Counted from the stretch's first letter, positions 1 to 6,095 are shown. The stretch is DNA of 7,513 bases from Promethearchaeota archaeon (GCA_004524515.1 SDNV01000131.1:1-7513), one strand, 5' to 3'. The notes: generated from the sequence alone by a model not told the origin. A program made the numbers and translations.

Positions 1-287
1 AGAAAATCAAACTAATATTCCCTGGATTTGTCAATCAAGATCCAAATAACATGTACAATGAAATTTCCGAAGAGATGATTAATCTAAAAAATCATCTAAT
101 TGAGATTTTACAAGACGATATGGCTCTTCGATCTAATTTCGAATTTTCGTGTGAAAACAAAAATTTGATTCAAGAACAAAACCTAAGTAAGAGAATTCAA
201 CAAGGAATCTCAATTTTAAGGAATAAATTGATAATAAATAGTGAAATTGAGACAGAAATTCGGCAAAAATTAAATTTTTTAACATAA
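1..287 (+). CDS. 3' end of an unrecognised gene (partial, runs off left edge)
   Basis: The reading frame is open from the left edge (first full codon at base 3) to a TAA at 285-287, giving 94 visible residues. An ATG at 51 could be read as a start. However, the sixteen codons before it are open and protein-like (they include IFPGFVNQDPNN), and no Shine-Dalgarno site or TATA box can be placed there. This is therefore more likely the C-terminus of a longer protein. The visible part is polar and mostly helical in character (EISEEMINLKNHLIEILQDD, later SKRIQQGISILRNKL), with one cysteine and no catalytic motif I recognise. It ends 12 bases before the first GNAT gene on the same strand, so the two are probably co-transcribed. 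Function unknown. Confidence 0.6.
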   Translation, partial: KIKLIFPGFVNQDPNNMYNEISEEMINLKNHLIEILQDDMALRSNFEFSCENKNLIQEQNLSKRIQQGISILRNKLIINSEIETEIRQKLNFLT

Positions 288-299
288 AATTCTGAGATT

Positions 300-968
300 A
301 TGAGTGGTAAGAAGATAGATTTTAAAAAAACTCTTGATTTAAAAAAAAAGACTTTAAGATCTCTTTTTTTATACTTTGAGAAACATAAAAGCACTTTGTC
401 TTCGGAAGCAGAAAAAAAAGTAATGGACGGAATGGTTTATATCCAGATGAGACTTCCTGTTGAGAAAATTACCGAGGAATTTGAACAAGAAGTAAAGAAT
501 AAAGTAGAAGCAAACATATATCGCGCTAAAATAAGAGTTGCAACAGAAAAGGAATTAGGTATTATTCAAGAAATTTATAATAAATCATGGCTGACATCAA
601 ACACGCCTTTCAGACCAATTGATAAAAGTACTTTAAAAACAATTTTTAATGACCCAAATACGACTTTTTTAATTTCCAAGGTATATGGCATCGATGGGGG
701 TTTTGTTATCATTGATTTCGAGGGGGAACAAAAGGAATATGTCGTTATAGCGGGTTTAGGAGTGTTACCACGATTCCAAAGAAAGGGATTGGGAACTGTT
801 CTAGGTTTAGCTGCTTGGAGTTATTTAAAAGAAAAAGGAATTAAAGAATTACGCTGTGAAGTATATAAAGATAATATAAGCTCCTATAACTTCATTAAAG
901 GCTTGCAATTTGAAGAATTTGGAGAAAAAGTGTATCGTAAAGAAGATTTTAATATTGAAGAAGATTAA
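300..968 (+). CDS. GNAT family N-acetyltransferase, paralogue 1
   Basis: Predicted cytoplasmic acetyltransferase of 222 residues that would transfer an acetyl group from acetyl-CoA to an amine; the substrate is unknown. The GNAT fold covers roughly residues 76-215. The acetyl-CoA pyrophosphate-binding motif A is seen as QRKGLG at 160-165 (the Q/RxxGxG/A pattern), after the strand VVIAGLGV. The C-terminal motif follows as a conserved N at 192 and SYNFIKGLQF. Where most members, including paralogue 2, have LGF, this one has LQF (Q203). Residues 1-75 form a charged N-terminal extension that is not part of the minimal fold but is conserved in paralogue 2. The ATG at 300 lies 12 bases after the preceding stop. 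Only a weak GAG lies upstream, so translation probably depends on the operon. A7 and A9 tracts (324-330, 341-349) occur early in the gene. Confidence 0.88.
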   Translation: MSGKKIDFKKTLDLKKKTLRSLFLYFEKHKSTLSSEAEKKVMDGMVYIQMRLPVEKITEEFEQEVKNKVEANIYRAKIRVATEKELGIIQEIYNKSWLTSNTPFRPIDKSTLKTIFNDPNTTFLISKVYGIDGGFVIIDFEGEQKEYVVIAGLGVLPRFQRKGLGTVLGLAAWSYLKEKGIKELRCEVYKDNISSYNFIKGLQFEEFGEKVYRKEDFNIEED

Positions 969-1022
969 AAATCTTCCAGAATTTTACTTATTCAAGATAA
1001 TTAATTTAATTGCCTAAAAGCA

Positions 1023-1667
1023 ATGTCGGATTTAAGACCTAGTTTTAAAAAACGAACAATTAGAAGTTTATTTTTAACTTTTGATAAAAAGGAAAAGACT
1101 TCAGAAGATGTAGAAGATGAGATCCTTTCAACTGGAATGAAATATATTCAACTAAAATTACCAGTTGAGAAGATTACTAAAGAATTTGAAATAGAGATTA
1201 CGAAAAAAGTTGCAACTAATTTTCTTAATGCAAAGATAAGAAGTGCAACTAAGGAGGATCTAGAATCTGTCGTCCAGATGTATAATCGCAGTTGGATGAC
1301 TTCTTGTACACCGTTTAGTCCAATTTCAATTGATACTCTGAAAAAGATCTTGGAATATCCTGAAACAACTATTCTGATCGCGAGAGCCTATGGGATCGAT
1401 GCTGGATTCATCATTCTCGACTTAGAAGGGCCTAATAAAGAATTTGGAGTCATCGCAGGACTCGGAGTTATTCCAAGATTCCAAAGAAAAGGTTTGGGGA
1501 CTGTATTAGGAATGGCAGGTTGGAATCATTTTAAGGATCTCGGAGTTAAAGAGTTAAGATGCGAGGTATATCATGAAAATAAAGTGTCATATGATTTCAT
1601 TAGATCGTTAGGTTTTGAAGAGTGTGGAGAGAAAGTCTATAAAAGTGAAGATTTTCAGTTAGATTAA
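1023..1667 (+). CDS. GNAT family N-acetyltransferase, paralogue 2
   Basis: Second acetyl-CoA-dependent N-acetyltransferase, 214 residues, tandem to the first with 54 bases between them. From residue 9 to the end it aligns with paralogue 1 without any gap (constant offset of 6), at about 60% identity over the GNAT domain counted by eye. Motif A is QRKGLG at 154-159, and the C-terminal motif is SYDFIRSLGF with the usual glycine. The putative substrate-side segment NRSWMTSCTPFSPI (88-101) matches the equivalent NKSWLTSNTPFRPI of paralogue 1, so the two may use related substrates. The N-terminal extension (about 1-70) is shared. There is no Shine-Dalgarno site before the ATG. The stop codon overlaps by 4 bases the stop of the convergent TPR gene on the other strand. 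Substrate unknown. Confidence 0.88.
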   Translation: MSDLRPSFKKRTIRSLFLTFDKKEKTSEDVEDEILSTGMKYIQLKLPVEKITKEFEIEITKKVATNFLNAKIRSATKEDLESVVQMYNRSWMTSCTPFSPISIDTLKKILEYPETTILIARAYGIDAGFIILDLEGPNKEFGVIAGLGVIPRFQRKGLGTVLGMAGWNHFKDLGVKELRCEVYHENKVSYDFIRSLGFEECGEKVYKSEDFQLD

Positions 1668-3091
1668 TTATTAGATTTTAAATCTTTTAATTTTTCATTA
1701 ATCAATTGTAATTTTAACTTATCTTCAAGCTTGATGTAATAAGTTTTTGCCCGTTCTAAATTTTCTATAGCATTTATTTTGTTACTTTCTATTAAATATA
1801 TATCACTCATTAATTCTAATACCTTAGCTGAATTTTGATAATCCTCTAACTCATCGTAAATTCTTAAAGCATTATCGTATGCTTCAATCGACTCTTTATA
1901 ATTTTGAAGATAATCTTGATTGATTTTACCAATTGAAGAAAACATTTCTGCTACTTTATCGTGATCTCCAAATTTTTCATAAATTTCTTTGGCAAAATTG
2001 TAATATTCTATTGCTTTTTGATCTTCTCCCCTTAAAGTATACATATTTCCGATATTCTCTAAAACTATGCCTTCTTTAATATGATCAGCTACCTCAAACG
2101 TTCTAACTGCTTCTAAACTTTTTAAAAAAAAATCCTCAGATTCTAAATCATTATCCCATAAGAGGTTCAATTTCCCTAAAAATAAGTAGCATTCCCATTC
2201 TAATTGCGCTTTAAGAAAAATAGAGATCTTTTCATTAATCATGTCGATAAGTTCTAAAACTTTCATAAAATTCTGATAAGATTGATCATAATAATTTTTC
2301 CCAAAGTTATAAAATAACTTTCCATATTTAATACGAGTCAGAATAATTCCATAAAGATCGTCTCGCTCTTTGAAAAATGCAAGATTATTCTGTAAGATTT
2401 TTTGAATTCTATCATAATCATTAAAGATAAATAGAATCTCAACAAGATTACTTGATGATTTAATTGCTTCAAAATCTAATTGGTGCTTTTCTGAAAGTTC
2501 TAAAGCTTTTTGGTAGTGATGATATGCTTGATTCCAATCTTTAATTAAATAATAAACATTACCAAGGTTGTTTAAAACCTGTACTCTTTTTTGGATGTCT
2601 CCAATATTGGTTAAAATTAAGTGAGCTTCATCGAAATGGAATATTGCTTGATCAAAAAATCCTCGTTCTTCATGTAGTAATCCAATTTCGTTATGACAAA
2701 TCGCTATTTTCAATAAATCTTGGTCTTCTTGAAAATTTTTTAATGCAAATTCAAGATTTTTTAATGATGAGTCTAGATCTCTTTTCTTGAAGTACAAACT
2801 TGCTTTTTCAATTAGTAAATCTCCTATTTTTTCTCCCTTCCTTTCTTTTTCGTTGAGTTCTTCTTCAATCTCATTTAATTTCTTTTCTAATTCTTCATCA
2901 AAAACTATTTGAGTGTGATATTCGATTGGTTCTCCAATCGGTTCAGAATTATAAAATGAGGTATTAGAACAAGATTGTACAAATTTTTTATCTAATTCTT
3001 GGTCAATATCCGTGATTAATGGTTTGTTACAGAAATGACAATAATTCCAATCCCTTTCAATTTCCCGCTTACAATATGGACAATATAACAT
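1664..3091 (-). CDS. Zinc-ribbon TPR repeat protein
   Basis: 475-residue protein, probably cytoplasmic (no signal peptide or membrane helix). Residues 4-21 form a short zinc ribbon: C4-x2-C7 and C18-x2-C21, each a CPYC/CHFC-type knuckle. Residues 30-62 are a polar linker. Residues 65-90 are Glu/Lys-rich and likely coiled coil. The rest consists of about eight tetratricopeptide-type helical pairs, roughly at 92-125, 129-162, 169-202, 209-241, 249-283, 340-373, 379-412 and 419-452. Examples are NNLGNVYYLIKDWNQAYHHY and NIGNMYTLRGEDQKAIEYY. TPR arrays are protein-protein interaction scaffolds, and the zinc ribbon may add a nucleic-acid or protein contact. The partner is unknown. The ATG at 3091 is supported by the start of the ribbon and by a TATA-like box 26 bases upstream. 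A second TPR gene lies 83 bases upstream on the same strand. Confidence 0.88.
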   Translation of the reverse strand: MLYCPYCKREIERDWNYCHFCNKPLITDIDQELDKKFVQSCSNTSFYNSEPIGEPIEYHTQIVFDEELEKKLNEIEEELNEKERKGEKIGDLLIEKASLYFKKRDLDSSLKNLEFALKNFQEDQDLLKIAICHNEIGLLHEERGFFDQAIFHFDEAHLILTNIGDIQKRVQVLNNLGNVYYLIKDWNQAYHHYQKALELSEKHQLDFEAIKSSSNLVEILFIFNDYDRIQKILQNNLAFFKERDDLYGIILTRIKYGKLFYNFGKNYYDQSYQNFMKVLELIDMINEKISIFLKAQLEWECYLFLGKLNLLWDNDLESEDFFLKSLEAVRTFEVADHIKEGIVLENIGNMYTLRGEDQKAIEYYNFAKEIYEKFGDHDKVAEMFSSIGKINQDYLQNYKESIEAYDNALRIYDELEDYQNSAKVLELMSDIYLIESNKINAIENLERAKTYYIKLEDKLKLQLINEKLKDLKSNN

Positions 3092-3111
3092 ACAAAACAG
3101 TTTTCAGATTA

Positions 3112-3123
3112 CTTATAAATAAA
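3112..3123 (-). promoter_or_regulatory. Putative TATA box for a leaderless TPR transcript
   Basis: On the minus strand the sequence reads TTTATTTATAAG. Its core is centred about 26 bases upstream of the ATG at 3091. In archaea the TATA box is usually centred 25-27 bases upstream of transcription start, so transcription would begin at or next to the start codon. No Shine-Dalgarno site lies between the box and the ATG, which agrees with a leaderless message. In sequence this A+T-rich, chance matches are common, so this is an inference from spacing. Confidence 0.4.
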
Positions 3124-3174
3124 TAGGACTATGCTCATTTAAAATTAATCATGCTTGTTTTTTATTTCTGTAAT

Positions 3175-4092
3175 TTAATCTCCCAAAGTATTCAATTCTT
3201 TTTCAATCTCATCGTCATTTAATCCAAGTGAGTTTAATAGTACTCGAAGTTGTACGATTGCGTTATTCATATTAACTTTTCGAGCCAATTTTAATGCTCG
3301 GAGATATTGTTGTTTAGAATCATTCATTTTCCCTTGGTAAAATAGACATTCTGCGACATAGCTTAATCCTTTTACGATATACTCGGCAAAATTTGAATCG
3401 ATTGCAATATTTGTCCCACTTTTAAAATAATATAACGCATCTTCGTATTCTCCATGTTTTTTCTTAATAATTCCTAAATTGAAATTTGTGACGATAATTC
3501 CTTTTTGGTCTTTCATTTCTGAAAAAGTTTTTAGACTTTTTTGATATAGCTCATATAAAATCTCCCATTCGTCTAGTTTTTCATAGATGATTATCAAATT
3601 CCCTAAACAGTCCAAAAGATTGTAGAGATCGTTGTTGTCCGAACAAATTGCGCTACATTTAAAATAGATATCAGATGCTTCATCTAATCGATTTAGATTT
3701 ATTAAAGATTTCCCAATCCCTTTTAAACACGCTATAACTTCCTCTTTCTGGTTGAGATCCTCATAAATTTCATTAGCTTTCTCATAATGCTCAATAGATT
3801 GTAAATAAGATTTTGTTTTATATTTCAAAGTGCCCATCAATCCATAAACTGCTGCTTGACCGAGTGTATCGTGCTGTTTCTTAAAATGTTTCAAACAAAT
3901 CAATAGATTTTTTTCTGATTGCTCAAAATCAGAGTTTTCAATTTGTAACAAAGCAAGATTGCTTAATTCTTTAATATATTCTGAGTTTTTCCCAAATTTC
4001 TCTAATTCAAGAAGTTGCGCTTTGGTTTCCTTAATTAAGTTCGATAATTCTTCTTTCGTTATTTCTTCATTCTTTCCAAGGTAAATGATCAA
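3175..4092 (-). CDS. TPR repeat protein
   Basis: 305-residue soluble protein built almost wholly of tetratricopeptide-type repeats, about six helical pairs near residues 38-70, 78-111, 118-151, 157-190, 198-231 and 238-271 (for example YGLMGTLKYKTKSYLQSIEHY and FNLGIIKKKHGEYEDALYYF). Residues 8-35 are a charged helix. The C-terminus (290-305) is acidic. Unlike the TPR protein downstream it has no zinc ribbon. A role as interaction scaffold follows from the fold; the partner is unknown. The start is uncertain. The frame is closed by a TAA at 4102-4104, the only early in-frame initiator is TTG at 4090-4092, and the first in-frame ATG is about 86 codons in, inside the repeats. A nearby ATG at 4100-4102 is out of frame and stops after two codons. 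It may be co-transcribed with the zinc-ribbon TPR gene, and it diverges from the radical SAM gene. Confidence 0.82.
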   Translation of the reverse strand: MIIYLGKNEEITKEELSNLIKETKAQLLELEKFGKNSEYIKELSNLALLQIENSDFEQSEKNLLICLKHFKKQHDTLGQAAVYGLMGTLKYKTKSYLQSIEHYEKANEIYEDLNQKEEVIACLKGIGKSLINLNRLDEASDIYFKCSAICSDNNDLYNLLDCLGNLIIIYEKLDEWEILYELYQKSLKTFSEMKDQKGIIVTNFNLGIIKKKHGEYEDALYYFKSGTNIAIDSNFAEYIVKGLSYVAECLFYQGKMNDSKQQYLRALKLARKVNMNNAIVQLRVLLNSLGLNDDEIEKELNTLGD

Positions 4093-4114
4093 ATCACGAC
4101 ATTAAAAATTCATA

Positions 4115-4127
4115 ATCCTATAAGGAT
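4115..4127. repeat. Short inverted repeat in the divergent intergenic region
   Basis: ATCCT-ATA-AGGAT has perfect 5-base arms around a 3-base centre. It lies 23 bases upstream of the leftward TTG start, between that start and the shared TATA-like block. Its position, where a leftward transcript would begin, would suit a small operator. The arms are short and it could be chance. Confidence 0.25.
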
Positions 4128-4132
4128 CAAGG

Positions 4133-4148
4133 TTAAAAATTATAAAAA
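4133..4148. promoter_or_regulatory. Divergent promoter region (TATA-like on both strands)
   Basis: The 100 bases between the TPR gene (leftward) and the radical SAM gene (rightward) contain TTAAAAATTATAAAAA at 4133-4148. It reads as TATAAAAA rightward, with a core about 48 bases before the ATG at 4193, and as TTTTTATAATTTTT leftward, about 45-50 bases before the TTG at 4092. A single A+T block could place TBP for both genes, giving leaders of roughly 20 bases each. A second A+T block (TTTAATAATTTAAA, around 4158-4171) lies about 26 bases before the rightward ATG and would instead make that message leaderless. Which of the two is used cannot be decided from sequence. Confidence 0.35.
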
Positions 4149-4192
4149 TCCTCATCTTTTAATAATTTAAACCATAAGTAATATTTCATAAA

Positions 4193-5305
4193 ATGAAAAT
4201 TAAAGCAAGATTGTGGACGAAATTAAGCGAGCAGAAAGTTCAATGTAATGTATGTGGAAATAAATGCGTGATTTTACCAGATAAATTGGGAATCTGTCGA
4301 ACAAGAAAAAATGATGAAGGTACTTTATTTTCGCTAATTTACGGCTCTCTTATTTCTAAGGGAAGCTTGGATCCAATTGAAAAAAAACCATTATATAATT
4401 TTTGGCCTGGAGCTTTAGCTTATTCAATTGCATCCATTGGTTGTTCTTTTCGGTGTCAAAATTGCCAAAATTGGTCAATCAGTCAAGCAAACCCGACTGA
4501 AAACGGAAAAAACGGATTTTATGAGCTTGAGGGATTGGAAAGCAGACGAATTCATTTAACAGAAATGACGCCAGAAAAATTAATCGAACGAGTAAAGAAA
4601 AGCGGAGCAAAAACCCTAGCTTATACCTATAATGAACCGTTAATTTGGCACGAATGGATATTAGATACTGCAAAATTGCTCAAGAAAGAAGATATCAAAA
4701 CTATTTTAGTCACAAATGGATATTCAACTCCAGAAGCCTCAAAAGAATTAATTGAAGTCGGCATTGATGCGGTAAATATTGATATAAAAGCCATGTCGGA
4801 TGATTTTTATAAAAAAATATGTGGAGTTCCTTCTGTCGATCCCGTTCTTAATACCGCGAAAGCGTTTAAAAAGAATAAGATTCATGTAGAAATCACCAAT
4901 CTCATAATTCCAGGTTTAAATGACAGTAGGGACGATATTACTAATCTTTCAAAATGGATTGCTGAAAATTTAGGATTAAACACTCCAACTCATTTCTCTG
5001 CTTATCATCCAGATTTTAAAATGCCTTCAATGGAGAGGACTCCATCAAGAACCCTTGATATGGCATACAATATTGCTAAAGATATTGGTTTACATTATGT
5101 TTATGTGGGGAATTTACCACATGAAAAAGGAAACAATACATACTGCCCAAAATGTGGTCAGTTAATAATCAAAAGAAGTGGTTATAGCTTAATCAAGCTA
5201 GGTATTACTGACCAAAAGACATGTTCTAATTGTAATTATGATTTTAATCGAGATATAATTGGAGAAATTAATTTAAACTCATCTCACCGATTTAATTTTT
5301 ATTGA
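4193..5305 (+). CDS. amrS: AmmeMemoRadiSam system radical SAM enzyme (AmrS-type)
   Basis: 370-residue radical SAM protein that would cleave S-adenosylmethionine with a [4Fe-4S] cluster to form a 5'-deoxyadenosyl radical. The family resembles pyruvate formate-lyase activating enzyme, but the natural reaction is not established. The cluster motif is C84-x3-C88-x2-C91 (GCSFRCQNCQNW). An N-terminal cysteine set, C18-x2-C21-x3-C25-x9-C35, precedes it and is typical of this subfamily. TYNEP (145-149), VTNGY (173-177), DIKAMS (197-202) and SAYHPDFKM (269-277) are family-typical core segments. A C-terminal zinc ribbon pairs CPKC (318-321) with CSNC (344-347). The length is as expected and the ATG gives a full N-terminus; no Shine-Dalgarno site is visible. 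The family normally works with a Memo-like protein and an AMMECR1 protein, and neither is encoded in this window. The gene stands alone, divergent from a TPR gene and convergent with a membrane-protein gene. Confidence 0.9.
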   Translation: MKIKARLWTKLSEQKVQCNVCGNKCVILPDKLGICRTRKNDEGTLFSLIYGSLISKGSLDPIEKKPLYNFWPGALAYSIASIGCSFRCQNCQNWSISQANPTENGKNGFYELEGLESRRIHLTEMTPEKLIERVKKSGAKTLAYTYNEPLIWHEWILDTAKLLKKEDIKTILVTNGYSTPEASKELIEVGIDAVNIDIKAMSDDFYKKICGVPSVDPVLNTAKAFKKNKIHVEITNLIIPGLNDSRDDITNLSKWIAENLGLNTPTHFSAYHPDFKMPSMERTPSRTLDMAYNIAKDIGLHYVYVGNLPHEKGNNTYCPKCGQLIIKRSGYSLIKLGITDQKTCSNCNYDFNRDIIGEINLNSSHRFNFY

Positions 5306-5336
5306 TTACAAAAATCACATGAGATTCTAAAAATTC

Positions 5337-5362
5337 CATAAAATAAATTAAAAAATAAAAAA
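5337..5362 (-). terminator. Poly-T terminator after the membrane-protein gene
   Basis: Immediately past the minus-strand TAA at 5364-5366, the minus strand carries T6-A-T6 (5362-5350) followed by AATTTATTTTATGG. Archaeal RNA polymerase terminates at runs of T without needing a hairpin, so this is a good candidate 3' end for the leftward transcript. It lies in the 58-base gap between two convergent genes. The rightward AmrS gene shows only a T5 run, inside its last codons. Confidence 0.5.
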
Positions 5363-5363
5363 T

Positions 5364-6035
5364 TTAAAATAAGCCAGTTATGGATATACCGACCACTAAC
5401 AGAAGAAATCCTTGTACTAAACAAAATGCAGCTACGATCATGGCTAATGGAGGCCAAGAAATTACTTTAGAGAGGGTCATCAATCCTCCAATATAGAATT
5501 TGACTGTTAAAGCAATGATCGCAAATATTATGATAAATAGAATTATCAAAAATAACTTCGGATCAATGAAAACCGCGATAACCTCAACAACATTATCTGG
5601 AATAGATACAGCAACAATAATTACCACTGCTGAGGCCGCTAATAACCCTAATACACTTGAAAAGGGTAAATCATTTACAGGTTTTAGAAATGTAAGTATG
5701 CCCATAATGATTAGAAAGGCTGAAGTGAAAACACTCGCAGCATCTTGAGTCGTAGTAGAATATGCTACACTTGGAGGTTGATCCAAAATTAAACCTCCTA
5801 CACCACACATTATACTAAGAATTCCAACTAAAAATCCAAGATAAGTTAAAACTTTGAGAAATTTAGTGATTTTAAAGTCCCAGTCTTCCACTTTTCTTTC
5901 CTTGAAAGAACCTCGCCTTTTAGCTTCATAGATAGCATAAATTAACCAAATTGCGCCAAGTAATAGTACAAAAAATCCCGCAAATTCTGCTAAAGGTCTT
6001 AAAAAGTCTTCTGTAAAATCAACTTGATACATCAT
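5364..6035 (-). CDS. Six-helix integral membrane protein of unknown function
   Basis: 223-residue protein with about six hydrophobic segments, near residues 16-36, 60-84, 100-118, 126-145, 158-179 and 196-216. There is no cleavable signal peptide. The loop between helices 1 and 2 is strongly charged (AKRRGSFKERKVEDWDFK, 38-55) and by the positive-inside rule should be cytoplasmic. The loop between helices 2 and 3 (QPPSVAYSTTTQDAA) is polar and Ser/Thr-rich. I see no NPA boxes (against a glycerol facilitator), no nucleotide-binding motif and no transporter signature, and I do not recognise the family. The first ATG (6033-6035) has a good GGAG Shine-Dalgarno site 8 bases upstream; a second ATG follows directly. 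It lies 118 bases downstream of the G3P dehydrogenase gene on the same strand but probably has its own promoter. A functional link is not shown. Confidence 0.82.
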   Translation of the reverse strand: MMYQVDFTEDFLRPLAEFAGFFVLLLGAIWLIYAIYEAKRRGSFKERKVEDWDFKITKFLKVLTYLGFLVGILSIMCGVGGLILDQPPSVAYSTTTQDAASVFTSAFLIIMGILTFLKPVNDLPFSSVLGLLAASAVVIIVAVSIPDNVVEVIAVFIDPKLFLIILFIIIFAIIALTVKFYIGGLMTLSKVISWPPLAMIVAAFCLVQGFLLLVVGISITGLF

Positions 6036-6043
6036 TTTTTTTA

Positions 6044-6047
6044 CTCC
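6044..6047 (-). promoter_or_regulatory. Shine-Dalgarno site of the membrane-protein gene
   Basis: The minus strand reads TGGAG, then T and seven A, then ATGATG. GGAG is complementary to the CUCC of the archaeal 16S rRNA 3' end, and the 8-base spacing is suitable. This selects the first of the two adjacent ATG codons. It is the only clear Shine-Dalgarno site in the window. Confidence 0.6.
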
Positions 6048-6056
6048 ATATATGGA
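6045..6056. repeat. 12-base perfect palindrome overlapping the Shine-Dalgarno site
   Basis: TCCATATATGGA is identical to its own reverse complement. It overlaps the GGAG ribosome-binding site of the membrane-protein gene, 9-20 bases upstream of the ATG. A symmetric site at this position could bind a dimeric repressor or limit access to the ribosome-binding site. It is short and A+T-rich in the middle, so chance cannot be excluded. Confidence 0.4.
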
Positions 6057-6086
6057 AATTGGTTATGATAAATATCGCAACCCAAA

Positions 6087-6095
6087 TATAATAAA
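6087..6095 (-). promoter_or_regulatory. Putative TATA box of the membrane-protein gene
   Basis: The minus strand reads TTTATTATA, a good fit to the archaeal TATA consensus. It is centred about 56 bases upstream of the ATG. Transcription would begin near 6065, giving a leader of about 30 bases that includes the Shine-Dalgarno site and the palindrome. This suggests the gene can be transcribed independently of the upstream glpD-type gene. Inference from pattern and spacing only. Confidence 0.35.

Noticed and set aside
51..53. ATG as the start of a 78-residue gene at the left edge
   Set aside because: The frame is open and protein-like back to the edge, with no ribosome-binding site or promoter before the ATG. 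Treated as the tail of a longer gene, although a short gene cannot be fully excluded.
197..394. Minus-strand open frame of 65 codons
   Set aside because: Opposite the left-edge gene and the GNAT gene; its hydrophobic Phe/Leu-rich content is the mirror of A-rich coding sequence. Shadow.
960..976. 7-base stem hairpin GAAGATT-AAA-AATCTTC across the first GNAT stop codon
   Set aside because: Almost all A-T, a 3-base loop, overlaps coding sequence and has no T run right after it. Too weak to call a terminator.
4479..4673. Minus-strand open frame of 64 codons inside the radical SAM gene
   Set aside because: Lies wholly opposite a well-supported enzyme and has no recognisable content or start signals.
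5500..5748. Plus-strand open frame of 82 codons inside the membrane-protein gene
   Set aside because: Antisense to hydrophobic helices, with low-complexity Thr/Ile content and no start signals. Shadow.
5364..6035. Membrane protein as a glycerol facilitator because it is next to a G3P dehydrogenase
   Set aside because: It has six helices but no NPA boxes and none of the aquaporin loop features.
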